A stretch of DNA of 64,000 nucleotides from Nodosilinea nodulosa PCC 7104 (GTDB lineage Bacteria; Cyanobacteriota; Cyanobacteriia; Phormidesmidales; Phormidesmidaceae). The stretch is from contig NZ_JH976537.1 of assembly GCF_000309385.1 (NCBI RefSeq), positions 4,501,179-4,565,178 of the forward strand, read 5' to 3'. Each line of letters opens with the position of its first letter. The first letter of the stretch is position 1. The position numbers were made by a program, and so were the translations under genes. Shown here piece by piece: positions 8,009-15,444 of the stretch. Under the pieces are notes generated by a model, which had not been told where the DNA came from, ran no database searches, and saw only the letters and a program-made list of their open reading frames with translations.

Positions 8009-9088
8009 CTAAGCCTTCTCGACGGGCAGGTTGGCCTCATTCCAGCTCAGCATGCCGCCGCGCAGGCTAGCCGCCTCTTTCAATCCCTGTTTTTTGAGAA
8101 TCACGGTGGCCTGGGCCGATCGCCGTCCCGACTTGCATACCGCCACTAAGGGCTGGTGGGTGGGAATTTCGCTGACTCGCCCTTCCAGTTCGCCCAGGGG
8201 AACCAGTTGAGCATTCCCGATGTGGCCGAGTTCAGCGTTGAACTCCTCCGGGGCGCGCACGTCAAGCATGTGCACCTGGCCGAGATTTTCGGCCACCCAC
8301 TGGGGATCGATCTCTTTGACGCCCCCGTAGGTGAGGCGCACTGGCCCCCAGTCGGCAATGGTGGGCATTTTGCCATCTTCAGGTCTGCCGCAGAGGCAGT
8401 TGGCGGGAATGGCGATGTCGATTTTTTTAGGATGGGGCAGGCCCAGGTTTTCCATGTAGCCAACAAAGTCGGTTTCGTCGGCCTGGCCGCCAATGCGGGG
8501 ATTGTAGGCTTTTTCTTCGCCCACGGAGGAGGCGGTGCGGCCGCTGTAGTCGTGGGCGGGCCAGATCATGCAGTAGTCGGGCAGGCTAAAGATTTGCTCG
8601 GTGATGGAAGCATACATCGTGTGGGCATTCCCCTGCTGAAAGTCGCAGCGGCCCGCGCCACGGATGAGCAGACAGTCGCCGGTAAAGGCCATGGAATGGT
8701 CGTCTAGCACGTAGGTAATGCAGCCGTCGGTGTGGCCGGGGGTGGCACGGATTTCAAGGGTGCGATCGCCAAAGGCAACCCTATCCCCATGATCGAGCAG
8801 GTAGTTGGCTCCCTGAACCATATCCCCATAGCGGCCCGAGATGCCAATTTTCGAGCCTACTGCCTGCTGCATCAGCCACGCGCCGGTGACGTGGTCGGCG
8901 TGGCAGTGGGTGTCTAGGGTGGCTATTAGGCTGAGGCCGAGTTCTTCGATCAGGGCGCGATCGCGCAGATGCTGCTCAAACACGGGGTCAATCAGCACGG
9001 CTTCTTTAGAGACGGGGTCAGCTAGCAGGTAGGTGTAGGTTGACGAATCTGCGTCGAAGAGCTGGCGAAAAAGTAGCGATTTAGCCAT
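8009..9088 (-). CDS. persulfide dioxygenase-rhodanese fusion (MBL fold)
   Basis: The N-terminal metallo-beta-lactamase domain is of the ETHE1/persulfide dioxygenase type (about 1-235; metal ligands in DTHCHADHVTG, ATPGHTDGC, FTGDCL and WPAHDY). The C-terminal rhodanese domain (about 260-355) has active-site Cys in VAVCKSGRRS. ETHE1-type enzymes oxidise glutathione persulfide to sulfite, and rhodanese moves sulfane sulfur to or from glutathione. The fusion therefore points to sulfide/persulfide detoxification in the cytosol. The start at 9088 (MAKSLL) has GGAG 9 bp upstream; a second ATG 15 bp earlier is less likely. Confidence 0.9.
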   Translation of the reverse strand: MAKSLLFRQLFDADSSTYTYLLADPVSKEAVLIDPVFEQHLRDRALIEELGLSLIATLDTHCHADHVTGAWLMQQAVGSKIGISGRYGDMVQGANYLLDHGDRVAFGDRTLEIRATPGHTDGCITYVLDDHSMAFTGDCLLIRGAGRCDFQQGNAHTMYASITEQIFSLPDYCMIWPAHDYSGRTASSVGEEKAYNPRIGGQADETDFVGYMENLGLPHPKKIDIAIPANCLCGRPEDGKMPTIADWGPVRLTYGGVKEIDPQWVAENLGQVHMLDVRAPEEFNAELGHIGNAQLVPLGELEGRVSEIPTHQPLVAVCKSGRRSAQATVILKKQGLKEAASLRGGMLSWNEANLPVEKA

Positions 9089-9145
9089 GACGCAAAGCTC
9101 CATGCAAATAAAGACTGACGGGAAGCGATCCTTTATTCACTATAT

Positions 9146-9157
9146 AACTAATTAGTT
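9146..9157. promoter_or_regulatory. AT-rich palindrome upstream of the persulfide dioxygenase gene
   Basis: AACTAATTAGTT is a perfect 12-bp palindrome about 58 bp before the start at 9088, inside the AT-rich stretch TATATAACTAATTAGTTG. Sulfane-sulfur regulators of the ArsR class (BigR/SqrR) control similar genes in other bacteria from AT-rich dyads. The link here is inference. Confidence 0.35.
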
Positions 9158-9218
9158 GTCTTTTGCAGCAAAGGGTTCTTCCGCTCTGCTTCCCGCCGCC
9201 GGGCGGCGGCTCGCTCCC

Positions 9219-9887
9219 CTAGGCCAAATGTTTGGCGAGAAAAGCTAGCGATCGCTCCCAGGCCAGCTTAGTGGCCTCAGGATCGTAAATGTCGTTATTT
9301 TCGTTGCCAAAGGCGTGATGGGCGTTGTACCAGTAGAGTTCGTAGTTCACGCCGCCCTCCTTCAGGCGGGCTTCAAACGCCTTCACCTGATCAGGCGAAA
9401 AGAACTCATCCTGTTCGGCGAAGTGGCCCTGAAAGGGAATCGAAATCGTGCGGGTATCGGCGGCCTCGACCGGGGGCACCCCGTACCAGCACACCGCCAC
9501 ATCGGCTTCGGGGACATGCACCGCTGCCAGCACGGTGAGCGCGCCGCCCATGCAATAGCCCATCTCCGCCACCCTGGGGCTGCTGGCCTGGAGGTGCTGC
9601 ACGGCCCCGCGTATGTTTTGGGTAGCGGCATCGCCAAAGTCGAGGTCATTCATCAGGTGCTCGGCCTCGGCGGCTTCGACCGTAACCTCGCCTTTGTAGA
9701 GGTCGGGCACCAGCACCCGGTAGCCCTGCTGCACAAGCTGATCGGCCACGCCTTTGATCTGGTCGTTGAGGCCCCACCATTCTTGAATTACCACGATGCC
9801 GGGGGCGCTGCTGCCGCTGGCCGGTTCGGTGTAGTACCCCCTGCAAGTCTGGCCATCGGGTCGCTGAAAGTTGATGAGTTGACCCAT
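9219..9887 (-). CDS. dienelactone hydrolase family protein
   Basis: This is a 222-residue alpha/beta hydrolase. The nucleophile elbow is Cys-type (GYCMGG), with Asp in HFAEQDEFFSPD and His in YNAHHAFGNE, matching the Cys-Asp-His triad of dienelactone hydrolases. Also present is IQEWWGLNDQIKGVADQL, a typical N-terminal signature. The natural substrate in cyanobacteria is unknown. A strong ribosome site (AGGAGGA) precedes the ATG at 9887. It is cytosolic and has no signal peptide. Confidence 0.9.
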   Translation of the reverse strand: MGQLINFQRPDGQTCRGYYTEPASGSSAPGIVVIQEWWGLNDQIKGVADQLVQQGYRVLVPDLYKGEVTVEAAEAEHLMNDLDFGDAATQNIRGAVQHLQASSPRVAEMGYCMGGALTVLAAVHVPEADVAVCWYGVPPVEAADTRTISIPFQGHFAEQDEFFSPDQVKAFEARLKEGGVNYELYWYNAHHAFGNENNDIYDPEATKLAWERSLAFLAKHLA

Positions 9888-10031
9888 AGTATCCTCCTAA
9901 GGTTGCGTTGCTCCAGCCAGATTACCTCTCCTCAGAGCATAATGCACGGACTGGGGCATATACGTTGTAGCGCAGGATGGGGATGCTGCCGATGGCGCTG
10001 ATGATTTTGCAAGGGGGATTTTGCGGGGGGA

Positions 10032-12869
10032 TCACAGGCCCGGTGTAGCCAGGTTGCGAAAGCGGGTGAACTGCGGCTCGAACAGCAGCTTGACGGTGCC
10101 CGTGGGGCCGTTGCGGTGCTTGGTGAGAATGATTTCGGCAATGCCGCGATCGGGGGTGTCGGGGTCGTAGTACTCTTCGCGGTAGAGCATCATGATTAGG
10201 TCAGCGTCCTGCTCGATCGCGCCAGATTCCCGCAGGTCACTCATCATTGGGCGCTTGTTAGTGCGCGACTCGACCCCCCGACTGAGCTGGGAGAGGGCAA
10301 TAATCGGCACGTTTAGCTCGCGGGCCAGACCCTTGAGCGATCGCGTCATCTTCGAGAGTTCCTGCACCCGGTTGTCGCCCGCCCCCTCCATCAGCTGGAG
10401 GTAGTCGATCAAAATTAGCCCCAGGGCACCGCCCTGCTCCGCCTGGAGGCGGCGACAGCGGGAGCGAATTTCAGTCACCGAAATATTGGGGGTGTCGTCG
10501 ATAAAGATCGGCATCTGGGAGAGCACGCTGATGGCGTGGCCCAGCTTTTCCCACTCGTTTTGGGCAATGCGCCCGGTGCGCAGGCGGCTGCTTTCCATTT
10601 CCACCTCGCTGGAGAGCAGGCGATAGACCAGCTGCACCTTCGACATTTCTAAGCTGTAGACGGCGACCGGCAGCTTCTGTAATGCGGCGATATTGCGAGC
10701 AATATTGAGTACAAAGCTAGTGTTGTGGACGCAGATATCGTTGGCGACAAAGTTGTGGGTATCGGGAATAGTAAGGTCGTAGACCTGTTTATGCCCCTGG
10801 GGTTCGATAGCGACAATCTCATCCCAGTACACGTCGCTGGTGGCAATCTGCTGAAGTTCTGGGTGCTCTAGGGCAGTGGCCAGGGCAAAGAGGCGATCGC
10901 GGGTTGGAGCCCGTTTACCGACATGGATATTGCTGGTGCTCTGAAATCCGGCTCGGGTGGCCAGAGACACCCAGGATTCGTCACCCTTAGCAACGCGGAG
11001 GGTATCCCAAATTTCGACCGGAATCAGATCGCGGTTGGTCTGGTAGCGGCGGTTGGCCAAAGCCGCTTCGACCTTGGCCAGCGCGGCTTCTTTGCCGAAT
11101 ATACCAATGTCCTGGCTGAAGGTTTTAATCGATCGCGCATCGGTAATATCGATCTGCCAGGCCGGGCGACAACCACCCTGATACTTGACAGCGCGAGCTC
11201 TCAACTGAGACAAAATTCCAAACCGCAGCAGTAGGTGCTGAACTTGTCGGGCTAAGGTTTCGCTAACCGTGGCGAAGCCAATCTGGGCTTGGCCACTGGC
11301 CAGCACCGTAGCCCAACCATCGGTGGCAAAAAGGCGATTGAGAAAGAGAGACAGAAGCGATCTGTCAAGCCGAAACACAGCCTCTGGAACCGTTTTTTGA
11401 TGGGCTGATTTGCCCCAGAGCTGCTGTTTTTGTAGCCAGAGGGTAACGGTATTCTGGCTCATCCAGCGAATGGTCGGGAGACCGCCCGGAGCCAGCTCCT
11501 CTGGGACCACCTGGAGCAGCTGGCAGAGCCGTTCAAAGGTATCTAGACTAGGCGCGCACTCCCCCTGCTGCCACAGCGTCACCAGGCTAGGGGCTACCCC
11601 CAGCGCTTGGGCAAACCACCGGGCTGGATGGCCGCTGGCTTTGATCAAGGCTCGTAGGGATTGACCAAAACTAGTGCGGGCACGCTGTATCTCCTCGCCA
11701 TCGGCGGTGATGTAGAGGCTGGGGGTTCGGGTGCCCTGGGAGGTTTCCAGACGAACTTTCACCCCGCGAAATTGCAAAGCAGCTGCGGTGAAATCGCCCT
11801 GAATGTGAGGATTTTCGTTGGTAAACTGCGGCGAGGCACCGGTCAGGCAACCATCCCCAATCAGGTAGGCCAGCAGTTTGACCTGGTGCTCAGGGAGAAG
11901 CTCGGTGCCAAACACGGGCAGCGTTCTGGGAACGGCAATTTTTTTGCCTACCGTCAGCTCTGCTAGGGGTCGCCAGCCCTGAATAGTTAGGTAAGGGTGG
12001 CTCAAGGTCGTCTCAATCTCTCTCCCCGACCGCGTCCTTACCCGAAACACAGGCTTAAGGCCATCGTCTACATAGGCGCTGGGTTGGGTAAGCCGCAACC
12101 GCCAGTCATCTCCCAGCGTGAATAGGGAGGCGGTTTGCTGCCGGTAGATATCGCCGATGGTCTTAAGGCTACCGTCGGCCAGCACAATCTGGGCATCAGC
12201 ACTCAGGCACTTTCCCATGGACGGCCTGGCAGCGGCGATAATCAGGTCCGATCGCTGAAAACCCTGGGTCATAGCGTCGAGGTCGTAGAAGCCGCAGGGA
12301 ATGCCGGGCAGCACGACACCGAGCGATCGCTGCTCGATTTCCGAAAACGTGTCGATCAAAATATCTGAGGTGGCCGTCAGCCCGCCCTGGGGTCGCACCT
12401 GGGTGATGCCAAACAGCCGCTGCTCTGACTGATCCAGCACGTTTTCCAGGGGCAGGGTGGTGTCGTAGCCCAATTGAGCGATCTCGCCGCCGGTCTGAAT
12501 CAGCATTCGGCGGGTGTATTTGTCCATCACCAGGGTGGCGTACTGGTCGATGTTGGCGGCGCTGACGGTGCGATCGACCAGCTGAGCCAGCCGAGTTTGC
12601 CCCCCCACCTGCTCCAGCTTGCCGTTGTCTTTGAGCCACACGGCGATCGTCATCAGGTCGGTTGGCTGCCCCTTGGCGTGCAGGGCCAGGGCGGCCCGAT
12701 AAATGTCGCGGTGAGCCCCTGTGTAAAAGGCGTCCGGCACCAGAATCTCCATCACCCGGCCAATGGCTTCGGGGTCCAGCAGAATGCCGCCCAGAATGGC
12801 CTCCTCAGCCTCGATATTTTGGGGCGGCAGGCGATCGCTGACCGCATCAAACTTGAGATTCTGAACCAT
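10032..12869 (-). CDS. dnaB: replicative DNA helicase DnaB, intein-containing precursor
   Basis: This hexameric helicase unwinds DNA at the replication fork. The host protein has the N-terminal primase-interacting domain (PQNIEAEEAILGGILLD), then the RecA-type ATPase: Walker A is split as ARPSMGK / TSFVLN, Walker B is LILIDYLQLM, and then come SQLSRGVESR and DLRESGAIEQDADLIMMLYR. The precursor is 945 residues; removing the 496-residue intein leaves about 449, normal for DnaB. Start at 12869 (MVQNLKFD); the 21 residues upstream in the open frame are not family-like. Activity requires splicing because the P-loop is interrupted. Confidence 0.95.
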   Translation of the reverse strand: MVQNLKFDAVSDRLPPQNIEAEEAILGGILLDPEAIGRVMEILVPDAFYTGAHRDIYRAALALHAKGQPTDLMTIAVWLKDNGKLEQVGGQTRLAQLVDRTVSAANIDQYATLVMDKYTRRMLIQTGGEIAQLGYDTTLPLENVLDQSEQRLFGITQVRPQGGLTATSDILIDTFSEIEQRSLGVVLPGIPCGFYDLDAMTQGFQRSDLIIAAARPSMGKCLSADAQIVLADGSLKTIGDIYRQQTASLFTLGDDWRLRLTQPSAYVDDGLKPVFRVRTRSGREIETTLSHPYLTIQGWRPLAELTVGKKIAVPRTLPVFGTELLPEHQVKLLAYLIGDGCLTGASPQFTNENPHIQGDFTAAALQFRGVKVRLETSQGTRTPSLYITADGEEIQRARTSFGQSLRALIKASGHPARWFAQALGVAPSLVTLWQQGECAPSLDTFERLCQLLQVVPEELAPGGLPTIRWMSQNTVTLWLQKQQLWGKSAHQKTVPEAVFRLDRSLLSLFLNRLFATDGWATVLASGQAQIGFATVSETLARQVQHLLLRFGILSQLRARAVKYQGGCRPAWQIDITDARSIKTFSQDIGIFGKEAALAKVEAALANRRYQTNRDLIPVEIWDTLRVAKGDESWVSLATRAGFQSTSNIHVGKRAPTRDRLFALATALEHPELQQIATSDVYWDEIVAIEPQGHKQVYDLTIPDTHNFVANDICVHNTSFVLNIARNIAALQKLPVAVYSLEMSKVQLVYRLLSSEVEMESSRLRTGRIAQNEWEKLGHAISVLSQMPIFIDDTPNISVTEIRSRCRRLQAEQGGALGLILIDYLQLMEGAGDNRVQELSKMTRSLKGLARELNVPIIALSQLSRGVESRTNKRPMMSDLRESGAIEQDADLIMMLYREEYYDPDTPDRGIAEIILTKHRNGPTGTVKLLFEPQFTRFRNLATPGL
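10722..12209 (-). other. intein inside DnaB (496 residues, with homing endonuclease)
   Basis: The intein begins with Cys (CLSADAQIVLADGSLKTIGD) directly after MGK and ends with FVANDICVHN before Thr, so Cys1, the C-terminal His-Asn and a +1 Thr are all present. Block B is SHPYLTIQG. LAGLIDADG endonuclease motifs are visible as LLAYLIGDGCL and FLNRLFATDGWA. Two helix-turn-helix-like segments are embedded: LRALIKASGHPARWFAQALG followed by VAPSLVTLWQQG, and WVSLATRAGFQSTSNIHVGK. Both splicing and endonuclease functions look intact. Confidence 0.93.
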
Positions 12870-13029
12870 GACGCCAGGGAAGTGAAGTAGCTTTAATTGT
12901 GCGCTAAAGCTGGCCGATATGGGGCCGCACAAGCAAACCGAGCGCAGGGGCGATCGCGGTTGTGCTGGCGCTGAGAGGGAATAGGGCGCTGGTCAGATGG
13001 CTGGAGAAAAGTTGGCCCAGAGATGGCTA

Positions 13030-13047
13030 CCTGGCCTTTTGGCCAGG
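13030..13047. other. perfect stem-loop between dnaB and a divergent gene
   Basis: CCTGGCC-TTTT-GGCCAGG is a 7-bp perfect stem with a four-base loop in the dnaB upstream region. No T-run follows on either strand, so it is not an obvious terminator. The rest of 12870-13161 shows no further structure I can name. Confidence 0.5.
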
Positions 13048-13161
13048 ATGACAGCTGGTCAAAAGGCGAGGCGCAATCTTAGTCTTGCGAGACGCGACAA
13101 GGGGGGGCGCAACCCATAAAGTACGGACATCCTCTTCCCGTAGTTTAATGGATAACCCACC

Positions 13162-13581
13162 ATGAATCTTAATCTGATGTTAACCAATGTCGCAATGGTC
13201 AGGCCCCAATCTTTCACGGCCATCGTGCCTAAGGGAAAAGGTCTAGCTGTTGCCTCTCTGCTGATCGCGGGTCTGCTGTCTGCCGCCGCCATCACCCCTG
13301 TGAGGGCCGAGGATATGCCCGACTCCACCGGGCTTACCGCTGCCCAGCAGGTCGCCTTTGTGCAGGAGCACAAGGGTCAGTTTGGCGGTGGCGATCAGCT
13401 GCGGCGGTTCTTTTTTGGCGATTTAGAACCGATCTCGGTGCAGCCCGGCGGAGCGGGCATGGTGGTAAACCTGTACAACAAAGCCACTGACACCACCTTT
13501 GCCTACTGTGCCACCTACGATGTCGTTGTTGCCGTGGGCACAGGGCGGGTAATGGCGTTTCCCGACAGCGAGGTGCACTAG
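13162..13581 (+). CDS. small exported protein, unknown function
   Basis: This 139-residue protein has a cleavable signal: a basic start (VPKGKG), a hydrophobic core LAVASLLIAGLLSAAAI and a cleavage motif PVRA-ED near residue 51. The mature part is about 90 residues, with FFFGDLEPISV, a Gly-rich turn QPGGAGMVVNLYNK and one Cys in FAYCATYDVV. I do not recognise the family. It is the first of a plus-strand run reaching to the DM13 gene. An internal ATG (13195) is an alternative start that keeps the signal. Confidence 0.6.
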   Translation: MNLNLMLTNVAMVRPQSFTAIVPKGKGLAVASLLIAGLLSAAAITPVRAEDMPDSTGLTAAQQVAFVQEHKGQFGGGDQLRRFFFGDLEPISVQPGGAGMVVNLYNKATDTTFAYCATYDVVVAVGTGRVMAFPDSEVH

Positions 13582-13731
13582 GGGCAACGTGGCTGGGGTG
13601 GGCGGCTAGCCAGACCGGAGCGGGATTCTGCCATGAACACCCGGCGATTCTGGTGCATTGTCCGCCCCAGGCAGTCTTTGGGATTCTCAACCGGCTTGAG
13701 TCAGCCGCATCCGCCCTCATTTACGACCACT

Positions 13732-14265
13732 ATGATGCTTCCTGTCTCTACTCTGACGCGGCCCATTAGCTCCCAAGACCACTGGTGGGGGTCCCCCACG
13801 GCCGCCCTTACCCTGGTGCAGTACGGCGATTACCAGTGCCCCAACTGCGGTCTGGCCTATCCCCTATTGACGAAATTGCTGGAGCGAATGGGCGACCAAA
13901 TTTGCTTTGTGTTTCGGCACTTTCCCCGCAGCGACGTGCATCCCCATGCTCAGCACGCCGCCGAAGCGGTCGAAGCGGCGGCCAGTCAGGGTAAATTTTG
14001 GCCCATGCACGACTACCTATATACCCGCCAGCACGCCCTGGGAAACGGCTACCTGGTTGAGTACGCCCTCGATTTGGGGCTGGATGTGACCCAGTTTTTG
14101 CGCGAGGTAACGGGCGATCGCTTTGTCGGTAGGGTGCAGGCCGATGTCGCCAGCGGACGCGCCAGCGGAGTGGTCGACACGCCCACCTTTTTTATCAACG
14201 GACGCCGCTATAGCGGTGCCCACACCCAGGCTGCGCTGTGGGAAGCGCTGTCCAAGGCGGCGTAG
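13732..14265 (+). CDS. DsbA-like thioredoxin-fold protein (CPNC motif)
   Basis: The thioredoxin fold has a redox motif in VQYGDYQCPNCGLAYPLL (about 22-39), a helical insertion (HPHAQHAAEAVEAAASQGKF), and the cis-Pro loop plus strand VDTPTFFINGRRYSG, the signature of the DsbA-like Thioredoxin_4 group. No signal peptide or membrane segment precedes it, so it is predicted cytosolic, unlike classic DsbA. The start is one of two adjacent ATGs (13732/13735); the longer frame from 13633 adds unlikely sequence. It may act as a glutaredoxin- or thioredoxin-like reductase; the substrate is unknown. Confidence 0.8.
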   Translation: MMLPVSTLTRPISSQDHWWGSPTAALTLVQYGDYQCPNCGLAYPLLTKLLERMGDQICFVFRHFPRSDVHPHAQHAAEAVEAAASQGKFWPMHDYLYTRQHALGNGYLVEYALDLGLDVTQFLREVTGDRFVGRVQADVASGRASGVVDTPTFFINGRRYSGAHTQAALWEALSKAA

Positions 14266-14333
14266 GGGAGCCTTAGCGTCCCTTCTGCGCCGCCTCAACC
14301 CCACTTCTCCACCTTCGTTACAGGAAAACTGCT

Positions 14334-14789
14334 ATGCCCTCGCATTCAGGTCAGTCACCCAGGGTTCCTGGCTTTGCCTCCCCCTGGACAACCGGCGGCG
14401 ATCCGGTCCCTGGGCCGCCATCGGGCAAGCCAGAACGGCGTCTGCCCGCTGAGGTGTCGTCCATCGCCTACAGCCCGCAGTATCTGCTCTACCTGGCAGA
14501 AATTGGCGAAAACACCGCTGGTCTCGTGCACGACATGCGCAGCCCGCTCACTGTAATTATCAACGGCCTGCGGCTGTGCCACCGCATGCCTCTGCCCCAG
14601 ATCGCCCGCCAGCGGCTGGCCCTGGCTCTGGAGGAAGCAGAGCGCCTCAACCACATGGTCAACGATGTGATTGCCTTTGCCCGCTACGATCGCCCGGTGG
14701 AGTTTCCCTGGCAGGCCCTAGAGGCTCCCCCCTACCTGCCCCGGCCCGACGGCAGCACCCCTCGGCCCCTCGCTAAGCGCCCCAAATAG
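14334..14789 (+). CDS. orphan histidine-kinase dimerisation (DHp/HisKA) protein
   Basis: This 151-residue protein has a disordered Pro/Gly-rich N-terminus (1-45), then a two-helix DHp domain: an H-box LVHDMRSPLTVIINGLRL with the phosphoacceptor His and an ADxxMVxDxxxF-like second helix AERLNHMVNDVIAFARY. After this comes a Pro-rich tail and the stop. No HATPase domain follows in any frame, so it cannot autophosphorylate alone. It could be a stand-alone phosphotransfer or dimerisation module, or a truncated kinase. There is no response regulator next to it. It lies 68 bp after the DsbA-like gene. Confidence 0.65.
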   Translation: MPSHSGQSPRVPGFASPWTTGGDPVPGPPSGKPERRLPAEVSSIAYSPQYLLYLAEIGENTAGLVHDMRSPLTVIINGLRLCHRMPLPQIARQRLALALEEAERLNHMVNDVIAFARYDRPVEFPWQALEAPPYLPRPDGSTPRPLAKRPK

Positions 14790-14857
14790 CGCCCTGGGTA
14801 TCCCCTGTTTCGCCACCCTGCTCACTTTGCCACCCTGCCCTTTCACTGGTGCTAGCC

Positions 14858-15211
14858 ATGGGTAATTCCAATCTCCCCTCGCCCTTTCCCTCGTCTGGCC
14901 CTGGGCTGGGTTCGCCCCTGCCCTACCAGAGCTGTGCCTTGGTGGTACAGAGGCCGTCAGGCTTAACCCACCGGACTCTTTTGACCGTAATGGCAGCGAT
15001 CACGCCGCTGCTGGTGCTGGCGAACTGCCTGAACCGAACCCCCGCGACCCTGGCCGCTGCTCCTATACAGCTTGCCTTCGCCCGGAGCCTGCCCGACTCC
15101 TCTGACCTGGACTATGGGGGGCGCTCCGCCAAGCTGCTGTGGGCCGCCGCCCCGCTAGAGCCGCTGCCCCTGTTCAACCGCTGTCAGCCTCCAATCGCTG
15201 CCAGCCAGTGA
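14858..15211 (+). CDS. small exported/membrane protein, unknown
   Basis: This is a protein of about 117 residues with a single hydrophobic segment (LLTVMAAITPLLVLANCL) followed by TPATLAAAP, compatible with a signal peptide or anchor. The N-terminal 45 residues are Ser/Pro/Gly-rich. The core motif TPLLVLAN recurs in the DM13 gene at 18396, at the same place in its signal segment. The mature part has no recognisable domain. It may be a truncated relative of the DM13 protein; the coding call itself is moderate. Confidence 0.5.
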   Translation: MGNSNLPSPFPSSGPGLGSPLPYQSCALVVQRPSGLTHRTLLTVMAAITPLLVLANCLNRTPATLAAAPIQLAFARSLPDSSDLDYGGRSAKLLWAAAPLEPLPLFNRCQPPIAASQ

Positions 15212-15248
15212 CGCCCCCGCTATCGCAGCCCTAGGGATATCGCAGCCG

Positions 15249-15345
15249 ACGGGTAGGTTAGGACATTTCCCAGAGCCAGCGTTCGAGCGTTTGAGCGTTC
15301 TCAAGTCTCCCATTGTCCTGACTAACGTGACGAAGGCTGTGCCGA
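15249..15345 (-). repeat. dispersed hairpin repeat, copy 2 (inverted)
   Basis: On the minus strand it reads TTCGTCACGTTAGTCAGGAC, then a core GAACGCTCAAACGCTCGAAC, then TGTCCTAACCTACC. Compared with copy 1 it has one extra 9-bp core unit. It is intergenic, about 100 bp before the HTH-AAA gene. Confidence 0.85.
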
Positions 15346-15444
15346 CCTTACAGCGTTTTCTCCCCCTGACCCACCGGCTGGCGGCCCAGGAATTGCCCCC
15401 CAGGCCAGTCCGCTATGATAGCGTCAGTGTCTTTTTCCACTGCT

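Noticed and set aside
10032-12932. dnaB with two exons or a frameshift
   Set aside because: The inserted segment is in frame, begins with Cys, ends with His-Asn and has intein blocks, so it is an intein and not a broken gene.
13334-13720. Minus-strand frame overlapping the small exported protein
   Set aside because: It is Arg/Cys/Trp-rich with no domain and is a shadow of the plus-strand gene, which has a proper signal peptide.
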